64,000 nucleotides of DNA from Mesorhizobium sp. ES1-1. Lineage in GTDB: Bacteria > Pseudomonadota > Alphaproteobacteria > Rhizobiales > Rhizobiaceae. Location: the NCBI RefSeq assembly GCF_020164785.1, contig NZ_JAIUGX010000011.1, forward strand, positions 162,437-226,436, given 5' to 3'. The notes beneath the pieces are model-generated. The model saw only the letters and a program-made list of their open reading frames with translations. It did no database searches and had not been told where the DNA came from. Both the position numbers and the translations under genes were made by a program. This document shows positions 63,857 to 64,000 of the stretch, piece after piece (the stretch's first letter is position 1; each line of letters starts with the position of its first letter).

Positions 63857-63952
63857 TTATCCGCAGGGCTGCGAAGATGTGCAGGCAGCGGCCGTCACGG
63901 CCGAAAGCGTCTCGCGGCGGTTCAGCGTCGGCTTCTCATAGGTCTTTTTCAT
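63857..63952 (-). CDS. Putative RiPP precursor peptide 2 (paralogue of peptide 1)
   Basis: This 31-codon gene encodes MKKTYEKPTLNRRETLSAVT followed by AAACTSSQPCG, with Cys24 and Cys30. It is identical to peptide 1 at 23 of 31 positions; the first 14 residues are the same and the differences collect in the tail, as expected for a RiPP family with a fixed leader and changing core. Start codon, ribosome-binding site and palindrome lie in a block identical to copy 1 with a 330-bp offset. Its -35 box would lie beyond the window. The modified product and enzyme are unknown. Confidence 0.7.
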   Translation of the reverse strand: MKKTYEKPTLNRRETLSAVTAAACTSSQPCG

Positions 63953-63987
63953 GGATAGTCCCCCGTGCCCCAATGGCCGGCGTGCTA

Positions 63988-64000
63988 TGACGCAGCGTCA
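63988..64000 (-). promoter_or_regulatory. Palindromic operator of precursor gene 2 (at window edge)
   Basis: TGACGCAGCGTCA on the plus strand equals the operator of gene 1 and sits at the same distance (36 bp) from the start codon. The flanking -35 region is outside the window. Confidence 0.6.

Larger units (their letters stand above)
63594..64000. repeat. Direct repeat of the precursor leader/promoter block (330-bp period)
   Basis: Bases 63594-63670 and 63924-64000 are identical over 77 bp, including the first ten codons of both precursor genes, the ribosome-binding site and the palindrome. The second copy is cut by the window end, so the repeat may extend further and more units may follow. 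Confidence 0.9.

Noticed and set aside
63527..63952. Classical lasso peptides
   Set aside because: The leader motif fits but the tails have no Asp or Glu at ring positions 7-9, no Gly1, and no B/C protein genes are visible; only a related RiPP type is proposed.

Overview
The window is high-GC alphaproteobacterial chromosome, most likely from Mesorhizobium or a close relative in the Rhizobiales. The evidence is the dnaK-dnaJ-pmtA-flavin reductase-pyrF order (as I recall it from Sinorhizobium), a rhizobial phosphatidylethanolamine methyltransferase (PmtA), hrcA divergent from rph, a DUF1127 protein, Ku plus a polydomain LigD, and several paired palindromic intergenic elements of rhizobial type. 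I see no rRNA, tRNA, CRISPR array, insertion sequence or prophage.

Layout. 1-4.4 kb: a BacA/BclA-like ABC half-transporter, malonyl-CoA synthetase and ribulose-phosphate epimerase. 4.6-10.3 kb: a two-gene operon for very large exported proteins, one with DUF11-like domains followed by Cys-rich repeats and the other propeller-like. 10.7-16.5 kb: dnaK behind a near-perfect sigma-32 promoter, then dnaJ, pmtA, an FMN reductase, pyrF and a DUF1330 protein. 16.5-21 kb: an ATP-grasp protein and a galactonate-type sugar operon (SDR, DgoK, DgoA, SMP-30 lactonase). 21.2-25.5 kb: an envelope glycosylation cassette (STT3-like GT-C protein, methyltransferase, GtrA, polyprenol-phosphate GT2). 25.7-32.3 kb: gshB, a caspase-like protein, a YifB-type ATPase and an unusual P450 plus glycosyltransferase pair. 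32.3-41.9 kb: malate synthase G, a HyuA-type hydantoinase, a divergent DUF1127/ArsR pair, the Ku-LigD end-joining pair and a YciE-like ferritin-fold protein. 42.2-48.3 kb: a DCC-family protein, a DUF4166 fusion protein and a TAXI-type TRAP uptake system. 48.6-55.2 kb: an ECF sigma factor coupled to a DGPF/YciI protein, a GST, cysK, a soluble sugar-dehydrogenase-like protein and hrcA. 55.5-63.2 kb: rph, a glyoxalase-fold protein, rdgB, hemW, a YdhS-like flavoprotein and a reverse-transsulfuration pair.

The most unusual part is the last 500 bases. On the minus strand there are two 31-codon genes, too short for ordinary ORF calling, 330 bp apart. They share the leader MKKTYEKPTLNRRE, which carries the YxxPxL motif of RiPP leaders, and end in short, diverged, two-cysteine tails. 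A 77-bp block covering the first codons, ribosome-binding site and a 13-bp palindrome is identical in both copies. Copy 1 has a TTGACA -35 box with the palindrome lying between -35 and -10. This looks like a recently duplicated RiPP precursor array that probably continues past the window end; no maturation enzyme is visible inside the window.

Functional threads. Sulfur metabolism is well represented (cysK, cystathionine beta-synthase, cystathionine gamma-lyase, gshB, GST). Proteostasis (dnaK, dnaJ, hrcA) is split across two loci, and no grpE follows hrcA. Envelope biology recurs in pmtA, the GT cassettes, the exported-protein operon and the BclA-like transporter. All statements come from reading sequence and translations; no database search was run.
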